A stretch of DNA of 64,000 nucleotides. It comes from Hygrocybe punicea. Its lineage: Eukaryota; Basidiomycota; Agaricomycetes; Agaricales; Hygrophoraceae. Each line of letters begins with the position of its first letter. Within the stretch, counting starts at the first letter, position 1. A program made the translations under genes and the position numbers. The stretch spans positions 4,526,001 to 4,590,000 of the forward strand of contig OY744472.1 in assembly GCA_963556145.1 (NCBI GenBank), in the 5' to 3' direction. The notes under the pieces were generated by a model. It did no database searches. It was not told the DNA's origin and saw nothing but the letters and a program-made list of their open reading frames with translations. Of the stretch, positions 56,065 through 64,000 are shown piece after piece.

Positions 56065-57837
56065 TAGTGTTGCTGCGGCTAGGCTAGCCGTTAGCCGACT
56101 AGACTAGCCACTACTAATGGCTACGCTAATACTCAAATTTTCCTTAGTCGAAGCCAATAGCCACGGCTATCAGCTAGCCGGGGCTAATTAGTCGACTGAA
56201 CACTTCCAAAACCACAAAACCATGCTGCATTGCATGGGACATACACAGGACATTTATACTACATATCCTGACCATCATTTCCCCCCAGGACCGCTAGTAA
56301 AGCATCAAATGATGCATCTCCGTCATCTTCCAACATCAACGCAAGCATGTCAATATCGGGCTCGACCACCTCCGTCATTTCTTTCTCCTCCGTGATCCAA
56401 CCCTTGGTGAAATCGAGGCGCGTTTTCTTGAGTGCTAGATAGATCTAAGTTAGTAAATAAAATAGCGAACAACTTCAAAGACATATGCTTAGTTCCAGCT
56501 TCAAGTGTTTGAAGTGAACTTGCCAAGCTTGAATGATCGACTCGCGCAACTTGGTACGGTGGGGGATGTCGCTATCTTGAAAATCTTCGCGCAGCAATAA
56601 TAACAGATCACGGAACTCGCGACATTCTACAACGTTAATGGACTGCAATGGTAAGTCAGTGAAATAAATATTAAGAGTCGAGGGTAATACCTGATCGTCC
56701 GCAACAATAAAGTTGACCAGAGAGCGAATAAAAGCAGGACGAGTGAATGTGGGATGCCCACTCATTGCCACACCCTCACGGAGTGACTCGTCGAGGGTAG
56801 ACTGCGTCAAGGCCTCCCATGCCTTGCGCTTGACGAGCTGCATCGGCCAGCCTTTGTCGGCGCAAACTTTGACGTACTCAGCCTCATGGTGGTTTTCCAG
56901 GTGGAAGCGCAAGTTCGAGTTGGCGGTCCCAGCGGCGAAGGTGTGATTGATGTGCAGAGCGTGGAAAGCGGAGTCGACATCACGGCGAGCACTAGGAACA
57001 GCATAATATTAGTTAAACACCTGTAAGATGCAGAGAAAAGCCTTACGCGCAGACCTTGCAGACCATTCTCGTACCCTCTTTCATGCTCCCCTTCGAGAAA
57101 AAATGCCAGACGTCGTGTGCGGCGGTTTTGACGCGACCGAGAGCAAGGGGATGAGATGGCAAGGGAGCGAGCTGACTAGAGCCAGTGGCAAAAGTAGTGG
57201 AAGGGACAACAGAAGGAACAGCCGCAGATGAAGTGATAGTAGAAGGCGCGGGGGTGGGAGAAGACTGATGCCGGCGGTGCTTCTTCTTTTTCAAGAGCCT
57301 AAAGGAAGACTTTGCGGGAGGGGGTTCAAGAGGAGCCGTGGATGCGACATGGGGAGGTGACAAGATGGATATCCGAGGGCGACGCCGAGAACGGACTGGA
57401 GATGGCGAGGAGGACGAGTCATGGCTAGAGCTCGACTGCTCTATTGGCTGCTCCACCGACAAGGCCCTGTTGGCAGAAGAGGCTCGTCGTCGTCGTTTAC
57501 CCATAGAAATGGGGGGTGTACCAAGACTGGAGAATGGGTCACCTTGGATTCAAGGAACCGTATTGATGGCATCATTTCTTTATTGTTCGGATACTCATCA
57601 CATTGTCACATTGATGAACCGAATACCACACATCATATGTACTACCTTGATTGCCTGTAATACTAGCCTGTTTGAGTCGACTAGCCGGCTAAAAGTGATC
57701 GGCTATCGGCTGACCAGAATGCCTAGTCGAAGCCGTAGCCTATCAATTAGCCTTAGCTTAGCCGGTCCTCAGCTAAGCTAAAATCGGCTAAGGCTACAAC
57801 TAGTAGTCGGCTAATAGCCTTAGCTGCGGCAACACTA
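56065..57837. mobile_element. Internally deleted hAT element (Ds-like), 1,773 bp
   Basis: The ends are TAGTGTTGCTGCGGCTAGG and inverted TAGTGTTGCCGCAGCTAAGG, with duplication TCGAGGTT at 56057-56064 and 57838-57845. The subterminal words are TTAGCCG/CGGCTA in clusters (56075-56200, 57660-57830). It carries the two ends of a transposase gene on - but not its catalytic core. Removal with one duplication restores the LINE RT frame. Confidence 0.92.
56278..57504 (-). pseudogene. hAT transposase, N- and C-terminal exons only
   Basis: MGKRRRRASSANRALSVEQP, a Ser/Pro-rich region, then a BED-type finger: DVWHFFSKGSMKEGTRMVC, CKVCA, an intron near 57000-57045, NSNLRFHLENHHEAEYVKVC. Next come FTRPAFIRSLVNFIVADDQV, ECREFRDLLLLLREDFQDSD and RESIIQAWQVHFKHLKLEL. 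After an intron near 56445, the last exon has LDFTKGWITEEKEMTEVVEP and an acidic end (stop near 56268). The catalytic core and dimerisation domain between them are missing, so this is an internal deletion derivative that needs a helper. Confidence 0.75.
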
Positions 57838-59499
57838 TCGAGGTTTTCTTGAGTACGGCGTTCGGGATACCGTCAGGGCTGTGAGCTTTGTAGGGGTGGG
57901 TTTTCGCAATGTGTCTTGCGATCGATTCTTTGGAGATGCTCGCCATGTATGGAACTTGGGTTGGGTATGTGTAGTCCGGTGGAACCGTGGGGTGTTCGGG
58001 TGGAGGCGGGAAGAAGGCCTTGGCTATTGCTTGGCTTTTGGCTTCGTTTGAAGTTGCGTAGGTCTTGCTGCCGTCTGGTTGGGTAAGCTCTAGAGAGGGG
58101 ATGGAGGTTTTGCCCCCATCCCCTCTGGGGTTATCACTTATGGGATTAGATGCGCATTTATTGATTGTCCATATGTCATGGTCATTTGCGTCGTCGAGGA
58201 AGGCAGCCCAGTGTTTTTCCTTGGCTTTGATTATTTCGTCGCCGTAGTGGCTACGTGCTGTTCTGTGGTCTTGATGACTGGGGTGAGTAGCGTCTCTGCG
58301 GTGTCGATGTGAAAGGCGACTTAGCCTGTTTTTGGTTCGCTTCAATTCGTTTAGTTGTCCACCACCATTTGGAGTATGGGCATGGAGCGTTAAGAGGGAC
58401 TACTGCTCCTATTGTCGATTGTAGCGAGTTTGTTAATGTGGTTACGGCATCATCGAGTTGTTGTTGTGATGTTATCGGGGTTGGTGGGGGGAGCTGTTTC
58501 AGTGTATTGTCTAAGTGGGTTCGGAACGTGTCCCAGTTGACGTTACGAAAGTTGCGTGATGGCTTTTCAGGCCGCATTCTGGTTGGGAATGATATGGACG
58601 TAAGTATTGGTAGATGATCGGTTCCAGTTGGTCAATGGTCAGGTTTGGTGTCACAGGTCAGGATGAGGTCGCTTGTTTTGGCGGTGCAGAACACATTGTC
58701 GGTCCTGGTCCAGTTTTTGGTCGCCATGGATTTGAGGGTAGGCAGGCCCTTGGGAAGGGCCATTATCATGTCATGGTCTGCTGTGGCTTCAATGAGAAGT
58801 GCCGCCTGTGTGAGAGCATTAGCAGTGAAGAGATGGTGGTTGCGTTCTTCGTCCCATAAGGGGTGGTGTCTGTTGAAATCACCGCACCATAGCATGTGGT
58901 CGGATTCGCGGTGGTATAGGTTTGCTTCGTTGGTTCTGGCGAAGAGTCGGAGGGTGTTGAGGGAGTCGGAGGGTGTTGAGGGAGTCGGAGTGGTGGCAGT
59001 CATTATATATGTTGAATATGGCGAGGTTGATTGTGGGACCTTTAACGCGGATAGCTGTAAGGTCGTTAGAGCCGTGTACCTTGATCTGTTCCCAATGGTT
59101 AGTGTCAAGTTTGGTGTTGACTAGGATGACGGAGCGGGTTGGTGTGTTGAGGGTGAAACGGTCGGATGGGTAGACGACCCTCCAGTTGTGTGTCGCTTTC
59201 GTGTTACCATAATAATCGAAGTATGGTTCCTGGAGTAGAAGAATGTCGCATTTTGTATGTATTAACGAGTTTATGAGATCCCAGTGCGCTTTGGCGGATT
59301 TGTTGAGGTTGATTTGCCATATTTGGAGTTGGGTCGGCTTTGGAATTGGGTTTTCAGGCATTATTGGAAGGGACTGGGGGGGGGAGGTTGCTGTCTGGTA
59401 AAATAAGGGTCGAGGAGGAAGGGAGGGACGGGGTGGGGAGAGGTGGGGTAGCGAGAGGTGGGAGGGGCTCATCACCCCATCCGCGCGGCGTTAGGAGGG

Positions 59500-61233
59500 T
59501 CGTTGTCTGGCGTGCGGGTCTTTTGTCGAAGGCGATGGTGGTTTGTCTCGTTTGCTGGCTGGATGTCGGACGATTACGGGGAGGGGGCAGAGGTTGATCG
59601 AAGATAGAGGGGGGCGGGGAGTAGTGTCAGGAAGCTGGGGATAGGGGGGGGAGGGGATATGGGGATCGTTGCCTGTTCGTTGTCGGTGGTTGGTGAGTTA
59701 GTTGTCGGGGGGCATTGGTTTGGATATGGGGCGCAGAGCTGTTGATGGTGTCACTGTTGGGGTATTGGGTTTGTGTCCAGGGCTCGGCTGTGGGGTAGTA
59801 GGGTAGGAGGTTTTCCGGGTTGCGCGAGTCCGCGTCTTTGCATTTCTGTTGGAAGGTAGGACAGTTGCGGTCCCAACTGGTGTGACCACGTCGTTTGCAT
59901 GGTGTGCAGTAGGGCTGGCCAGGATTGTCACATGCGGGGGTCTTATGCTGGCCTCCGCAAGTGCCGCAGGTGTCGTTGTCTGCCGGGCAGCGGGCCGCGG
60001 TGTGATTCCATTGGTGACAGCGTAGGCACCGTATGGGTTCCTTTTTACATTGCTTGTGTTTATTCTCTTGTGGCAGATGAAGAAGCCTCTTGAGAGAATG
60101 TGGTTGGCAGTTTCAGGGCTGTTGAATGAGAAGATTGCGTGGCCGCATGTTTGGTTTGGGGATCGACGGTCCTTGGGTTTAATCCAATTGGCCCGGACGA
60201 TTGAGTCCGGTGGTAGTTCGTTTATTTCCTCGATTTCTCTGAGGTGGTCGGTCGAGTCTGGGTCAAAGGTCAGGGGTATGAAGTACGCCACCGCGGTGTA
60301 CGTGCGTCGCTTGATTGTCGCTCCATGGCCGAACTTGGATAGGAAGGTGGTCAGATGTGTGTAGTCGCGTAACCATTTGATGGTTTGGTCTGTGTTAGCT
60401 TCTAAAAGTATGCCTCCATTGCGAAGCCGTGTGATTCCCAGGAACTTAAGGGATGGTGGGGGATCAGTGGCTTTGAGCGCCGTGTTGGCTTTCTCAGTGA
60501 GTCTCGTCAGACTGATGTCTAGGGCCTTTTTTGTCTCTGGGGTGTCTGTGACGTCGAGGAGTATCTGATGGGCCTGGAGCGATTCCTTGGCTGCGATACG
60601 GGGGTCTCTGTGATCAGTGGCGGGACGTGTATGTTGGGATAAGAGTGCGTCTTTGTAGGATGTGGTCATAGATTCGATGGTGGTAGATGCTTTGGTGAGG
60701 TGTGCTGCCATCTGTTGAAGTTGGTTTTTCATTTCCATGAGGTTGGTGTCTACGAGTTCTGTGATTCGGGTGGAGATGTTGATGAAGATGGGTTCCATTG
60801 TTCGATCGATGGTTTCTTGTAGCGTGTCGGATTGTTTTTTGAGTTCTCTTGTGACAGCATCAGCGAGTAGTTCAGTTTTGGCGTTGAAGTCTACGGCATT
60901 TAGCAGTATGGCGACGGAGCGGATGGTGTTGGCTATGGAGGTAATGGTATTGTTCTCATCGTTATCCGGTGTCGATATCTGCATTAGTATTCCTGACAGA
61001 GCGGGTATGTCTAGGTCTTGGTTGGGGGGGAGTAACGACTTAGCTAGAAGGTAGTTTACGGCTTGCTGGATTGATTCTGGCTCTATTTCTGTTTCGATGT
61101 TGGTTTCCGTTTGTTGGATGACTGCTTGTCTCGAGGCTCTGGTTTCGGGTGGTGTCGAGGTTGTGGCTCGAGTTGGTTTGCCGCGCTTGCTTTTGGTTCC
61201 TTCACTGGAGATTGCCCATTGTCGTAGGCTCAT
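59500..61233 (-). pseudogene. LINE ORF1 protein
   Basis: Opens MSLRQWAISSEGTKSKRGKP; a long helical middle (ELVDTNLMEMKNQLQQMAAH) fits a coiled coil; then SLKFLGITRLRNGGILLEAN and RANWIKPKDRRSPNQTCGHA, an RNA-binding-like domain. Near 60050-60075 the frame shifts: in the next frame the zinc knuckles follow, CLRCHQWNHTAARC, CGTCGGQHKTPAC and CTPCKRRGHTSWDRNC (about 60035-59870). The current frame instead runs open to 59698. ORF1 proteins coat LINE RNA; the frameshift removes the knuckles from this copy. Confidence 0.75.
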
Positions 61234-62639
61234 TTTTATGTTTAACTGTTTTAAGGGCAGATTCTGGGTGTATTAGTAGGGGAGGGTGTGGAATTGGGCC
61301 TATAGCCCGTGTACGAGGAGTTCCTTTTTTCGGGGTCCCAGTAGGGGTGCCACGTGGTTATGGATCAAGAATCGTCCATGATCTATCTTTGGCATTGGCA
61401 CCGAAACCCTTCCGCCATTGATACTTCTGACTTCCACCTTGACAATATATCGACACATAATTGACAATTGCCATTCTCGGATATTTGGTTTCCATATTCA
61501 TACCCTGTGCCTACCATTATCCTCCCTGATGATCCGATGACATTCCTCACCTGCACGCATGCCCTGAACAATCCTCGATCACAGGACATTTCACTGTTCT
61601 CTCTAATCCGACCATCGCCGAAGCACATTCTTTTGGACTTCGACCACAGACCATACGACTTCCCAAACAGTGAACCAACCCCTATCACATATTGTTCGCA
61701 CGACATTGCTTCATTGCAGTACCTGACGACTTGTTCCCACAGCTTGTCACCTGTGCCATGACTCGAAACCTGGACCCACATTCATTTATCCTTTTCCATC
61801 TATAACCTTGATACCTCCCACACTCGTTTACAACAATACCCTTTCTTGGACGAATACCGACATCAGGTGGACTGCATTGTTCCACAGACAGGACAAGACA
61901 TCACCCCTTGATATGTCATCGACACACACATCGTCATCCAGTACAGCTGATGCTGTTCGCATGTCTGACCTCAACTAGCCCACCAGCCTAGTTGGTTTTC
62001 CTTCCACACATTCCTTTGTTTTCTTTCATGCCAACCTTGCCACTACATCCACACCACCTCAAGACACTCCCTTCACCAATCCCACATCAGACGATACCCC
62101 TCTTCGACCCGACCATGCATCGCACTTGTCAGACTGCGCATTTGCCCATTACAGCAAGTGTAGACCCCGAATAGGCAATTCTGCGCATCACATGATCTGA
62201 TGACAAATCATCCGAGTCATCCGGACCTCTTCCATCCTCAATGACACCCGGGCCTCCAGTTGGATCGTGAGAACATTGACATGAGGACACCTCATGTCTG
62301 TCTCATGGTGAACACATGGTATAGTTGGACATGTTGTAGCTTCATGGTTGCATTTCTATTTACCTCCCCTCAAGACCAGTCACTATATATACTGTTCTTG
62401 TTGTTGGTTCGGACTTTTTCTTCTTTCTTTTCCTTACATTTAGTCTGGTTCTTGGGGCAGACTCATCTTGTTTTGGGTAACCCCCACGGCTCGCAATGAC
62501 ACTAGACCTTGAACCCCCCCTGTTAGCAGTGTTGTCTTAGCTGTAAGCAACAATGAAAACTGCTCTTCTCTCCTCTGGAAACCACCTCCCAGTTAAGTTG
62601 ATTGTTGCCAGAGCCCGCTGCAGAAGCGATCTGTAACAA

Positions 62640-62737
62640 ACGTCATTATGTATTTTACTGCGGTTTACACTATCACTAGTACCTAAATATATCTCTGGTC
62701 ATCAATAATCTGAAAAAGCAACCTGCTTGCGGCGTAC
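62640..62737 (-). other. Remnant of host intron right of solo LTR
   Basis: The 98 bp between the LTR and exon 1 of the Cys4 gene. It begins on - with GTACGCCGCAAGCAGG, a normal donor. Confidence 0.5.
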
Positions 62738-62936
62738 CTTGTGTGCGTTGTAATGACTGAGTTTTCAGAACATGGTACTGGTGACAACCACCACAAAGGT
62801 GTTTACCTGGACGACTTGGATTTTGGTCATGCATATAGAACAGTTGAGTGCCTGCTGGAAAAGACAACTTGCATCGCTGGCATACAGCTGCTTCATCACC
62901 CCCAGTGGTGAAATTGGTGATCTCACTGCCAGACAT

Positions 62937-63303
62937 CCTTGCAGGTGGAGAGAGCTTAAAATTTTCGATGCTTCCTTCACACTTGAAGTTTGTATACTAG
63001 TCTAACCAATGGAACTTGAAGACGAGGGACTCGGACACAGGTTGTGACAGCTGGACATCTCCAGGGAAGTGATATTTACTAACTTGAATGTCTACATGTC
63101 CCTGCTTAGGCTTGCAGTCTGCAATCCAGCACACTACCTGAAATTGCTATAGAGGTACAACTGACAATGATATTGCTTTAATGCTGTACAGGGTCATTCC
63201 TGCTGGCCAAAAGGTTATCATTCGGCACCCTCACAAATTGGACCTGATCAATCCCGATTTTGAGGTTGATCACTCTCGGTTTCCATACAAAAGACTCTCA
63301 GAC
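62937..63303. other. Intergenic region between two minus-strand genes
   Basis: Presumed promoter of the Cys4 gene (start 62936) and 3' region of the membrane protein gene. No other gene seen. Confidence 0.35.
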
Positions 63304-64000
63304 TCACTGGGGGTAGGCACCAGCGATCGCACAAAATGCGAGAATCTCAAGTTCTTCTGCAGCTGCTCTCAACTTTTCCCAAGAGTTCGGATCAGCACTT
63401 TCAACCATCTTGACTTCCTCCCTAACACGGCGGTAGACCTCTTCTCTTTTCAACTGTTTCCTGCCCGTGGTGAAAATAGATTCTGTCCTAGACACCTGAT
63501 GCAGCCACTTTGCAACATCCAGCACTCGTCTCCAATCGAAATCCTTCCGATCCACTGCCTTTTGGATCTGGCTGACTGCCTGACCCAAATTGGGCTCTCC
63601 ATGAAGCCAATGTCTTAGTGTGCTCGAGAACTCCATAAAGACCAAAAAGACAGATATTAGGGCACATCCCAATGCCAGTGTCTGGCCATACATCCACTGA
63701 TTCTTGGGGCCATGCTGATCAGACTTGCGGTGGGTGAAAATAATCATCTCCGTTCCAACGTTGAAAAAGACAATATGCCCAATCAAAGGAGTGAGGAGGA
63801 GTACAGCATAGGCAACTGAGACCCTGTCACGGCGACATGAGAGCAGCCTTTGGAGAGGCTGGAGTGCTGTCAACAGTAGCCAAAACGCTGCACCATGAAC
63901 GATAGTGCCAAGAATCGGCACGACCAAGGAATACAAGACCAAAGAGGTGAAGCATAGCCTGGGGTTTCTTGCCTGGATTGGCACAAAGGCGCAATAATAT
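63304..64000 (-). CDS. Multi-spanning membrane protein, 5' end beyond window
   Basis: The minus-strand frame is open from the window edge (YYCAFVPIQARNPRLCF) to a stop at 63304. Hydrophobic segments are FTSLVLYSLVVPILGTIV with AAFWLLLTAL, VAYAVLLLTPLIGHIVFF and TLALGCALISVFLVFMEF. A soluble helical tail follows (FDWRRVLDVAKWLHQVSRTE, REEVYRRVREEVKMVESA). It predicts at least three or four membrane passes with a cytosolic C-terminus. I believe it belongs to an unnamed Agaricomycete membrane protein family; function unknown. No ATG starts it in the window, so the first exon(s) lie beyond 64000. Confidence 0.6.
   Translation of the reverse strand, partial: YYCAFVPIQARNPRLCFTSLVLYSLVVPILGTIVHGAAFWLLLTALQPLQRLLSCRRDRVSVAYAVLLLTPLIGHIVFFNVGTEMIIFTHRKSDQHGPKNQWMYGQTLALGCALISVFLVFMEFSSTLRHWLHGEPNLGQAVSQIQKAVDRKDFDWRRVLDVAKWLHQVSRTESIFTTGRKQLKREEVYRRVREEVKMVESADPNSWEKLRAAAEELEILAFCAIAGAYPQ

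Larger units (their letters stand above)
53631..59475 (-). pseudogene. LINE ORF2: endonuclease, RT, RNase H
   Basis: The endonuclease has LQIWQINLNKSAKAHWDLIN, CDILLLQEPYFDYYG, GDFNRHHPLWDEERN and NWTRTDNVF. A 19-bp tandem duplication near 58945-58990 breaks its frame. RT continues with SPDGIPNAVLKKTS, the hAT, then TIIIDRIHAIFNAIL; AYRPIVLLNTLPKLLTSIIS; GRPGRTTTDSMHVLVHRIKH; ILYLDIEGTFPNAV; NGIGQGDPIS; catalytic AVAFVDDAALYVEG. RNase H has IYTDGSTIDGGVGAAA, VEAENVAGTLALH, DCQSTIRAL and SSHTGVMGNKKVNTEAKKAA, with Asn where Asp is usual. The end is CPKCEQATETIHHFLFECPC. TGA stops on - at 55740, 55596, 55119 and 55071 all sit at arginine positions. Confidence 0.88.
53046..61377 (-). mobile_element. 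Non-LTR retrotransposon (LINE; Tad1/I-like), 8.3 kb
   Basis: The minus-strand element has a 3' poly(A) seen as the T-run at 53043-53070 and 13-bp duplication ATGATCTATCTTT (53033-53045, 61378-61390). ORF1 (61233 to about 59500), then ORF2 with AP endonuclease, RT, RNase H and a C-terminal zinc motif (to 53631). It looks full length but is decayed (several TGA, a 19-bp duplication, a frameshift). A deleted hAT (56065-57837) lies within ORF2. Confidence 0.9.
52339..62639 (+). mobile_element. Solo LTR of the 1,605-bp family, split by LINE
   Basis: The sequence from 52339 (TGTTACG) to 53045, then 61378 to 62639 (ending TGTAACA), is a diverged copy of the LTR at 18956-20560. Flanks AACAT (left) and AACGT (right) are a probable 5-bp duplication with one change. 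No internal region is present, so it is a solo LTR. It carries a 320-bp hAT MITE (52440-52759) and the LINE (53046-61377). Confidence 0.8.
51640..62936 (-). pseudogene. Expanded-family gene with Cys4 motif; giant transposon-filled intron
   Basis: Exon 1 (62936-62738) encodes MSGSEITNFTTGGDEAA, CQRCKLSFPAGTQLFYMHDQ and KHLCGGCHQYHV, a C-x2-C...C-x2-C zinc-binding motif. A GT donor at 62737 and an AG acceptor at 52265 join in phase to GASHPMHIGQTQQSGQ in exon 2 (52264 leftward), then RSTGQPSATGGPRIF, HSGYQEAHQRYDEMQDFFAK. Further left comes NVPVHIGVHDLKNIAFLML. This composite matches a multi-copy Agaricomycete family of unknown function. The intron, originally under 200 bp, now holds a solo LTR with a hAT MITE and an 8.3-kb LINE. 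The 3' end is lost against the integrase-like pseudogene near 51640. Confidence 0.6.

Overview
The window looks like a transposon-rich accessory region of a mushroom-forming basidiomycete (Agaricomycetes). The evidence is the short GT-AG introns (about 40-65 nt) and the families present: a KDZ transposase, Agaricomycete-type hAT, PIF/Harbinger and DIRS-like elements, and lineage-expanded unknown genes with starts such as MGRKPTGAKAGRK and MPRPKLYKT. I saw no rRNA gene, CRISPR array, bacterial operon or recognisable tRNA gene. The species cannot be named from the sequence alone.

Layout. 1-5.1 kb: an inverted-repeat unit, a TTAA-flanked MITE, and a decayed PIF/Harbinger element (DDE transposase on +, Myb-like partner on -) abutted by a TA-flanked MITE. 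5.1-7.1 kb: repeats built around CATTATAATG/CATTACAATG, including a 203-bp tandem repeat. 7.1-10.8 kb: a decayed expanded-family gene split by a 1,343-bp non-autonomous hAT. 11.1-16.6 kb: a gene fragment, a gene whose first exon is split by an apparently intact 3.5-kb hAT (ten exons, 808 codons, all phases matching), and a small gene with a viroplasmin/RNase H1-N-like motif. 16.9-26.7 kb: a KDZ transposase pseudogene split by a 6.26-kb LTR element with two 1,605-bp LTRs but no pol. 27.0-35.8 kb: a Rho-type GTPase pseudogene split by a foldback element, which is split by a Copia element, which is split by a 1.9-kb miniature LTR element. 36.0-39.9 kb: the quietest stretch, with a secreted ferritin-like protein, a single-pass membrane protein and an ARID-domain gene. 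40.4-48.6 kb: a DIRS-like retroelement (gag, RT/RNase H, tyrosine recombinase) whose gag is split by a further insertion carrying another hAT. 50.0-62.9 kb: an integrase-core-like pseudogene, then a gene whose intron holds a solo LTR, containing a hAT MITE and an 8.3-kb LINE, which itself holds a deleted hAT. The window ends in a partial multi-spanning membrane protein gene on the minus strand.

How the parts relate. The main theme is nested insertion readable to the base: five hAT elements each have an exact 8-bp target duplication, and removing one duplication plus the element restores the host reading frame wherever the host is coding. The decayed copies share one damage signature: most in-frame stops are TGA at positions where the family has arginine (CGA), as expected from C-to-T change at CpG. 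The young elements (the hAT at 11.8-15.4 kb, the 1,605-bp-LTR element, the miniature LTR element) show none or almost none of it. The host genes in the quiet stretch appear independent of one another.

Protein family names come from motif recognition by eye and were not checked against a database. Exon borders are stated where splice sites and phases agreed, and are otherwise given as approximate.
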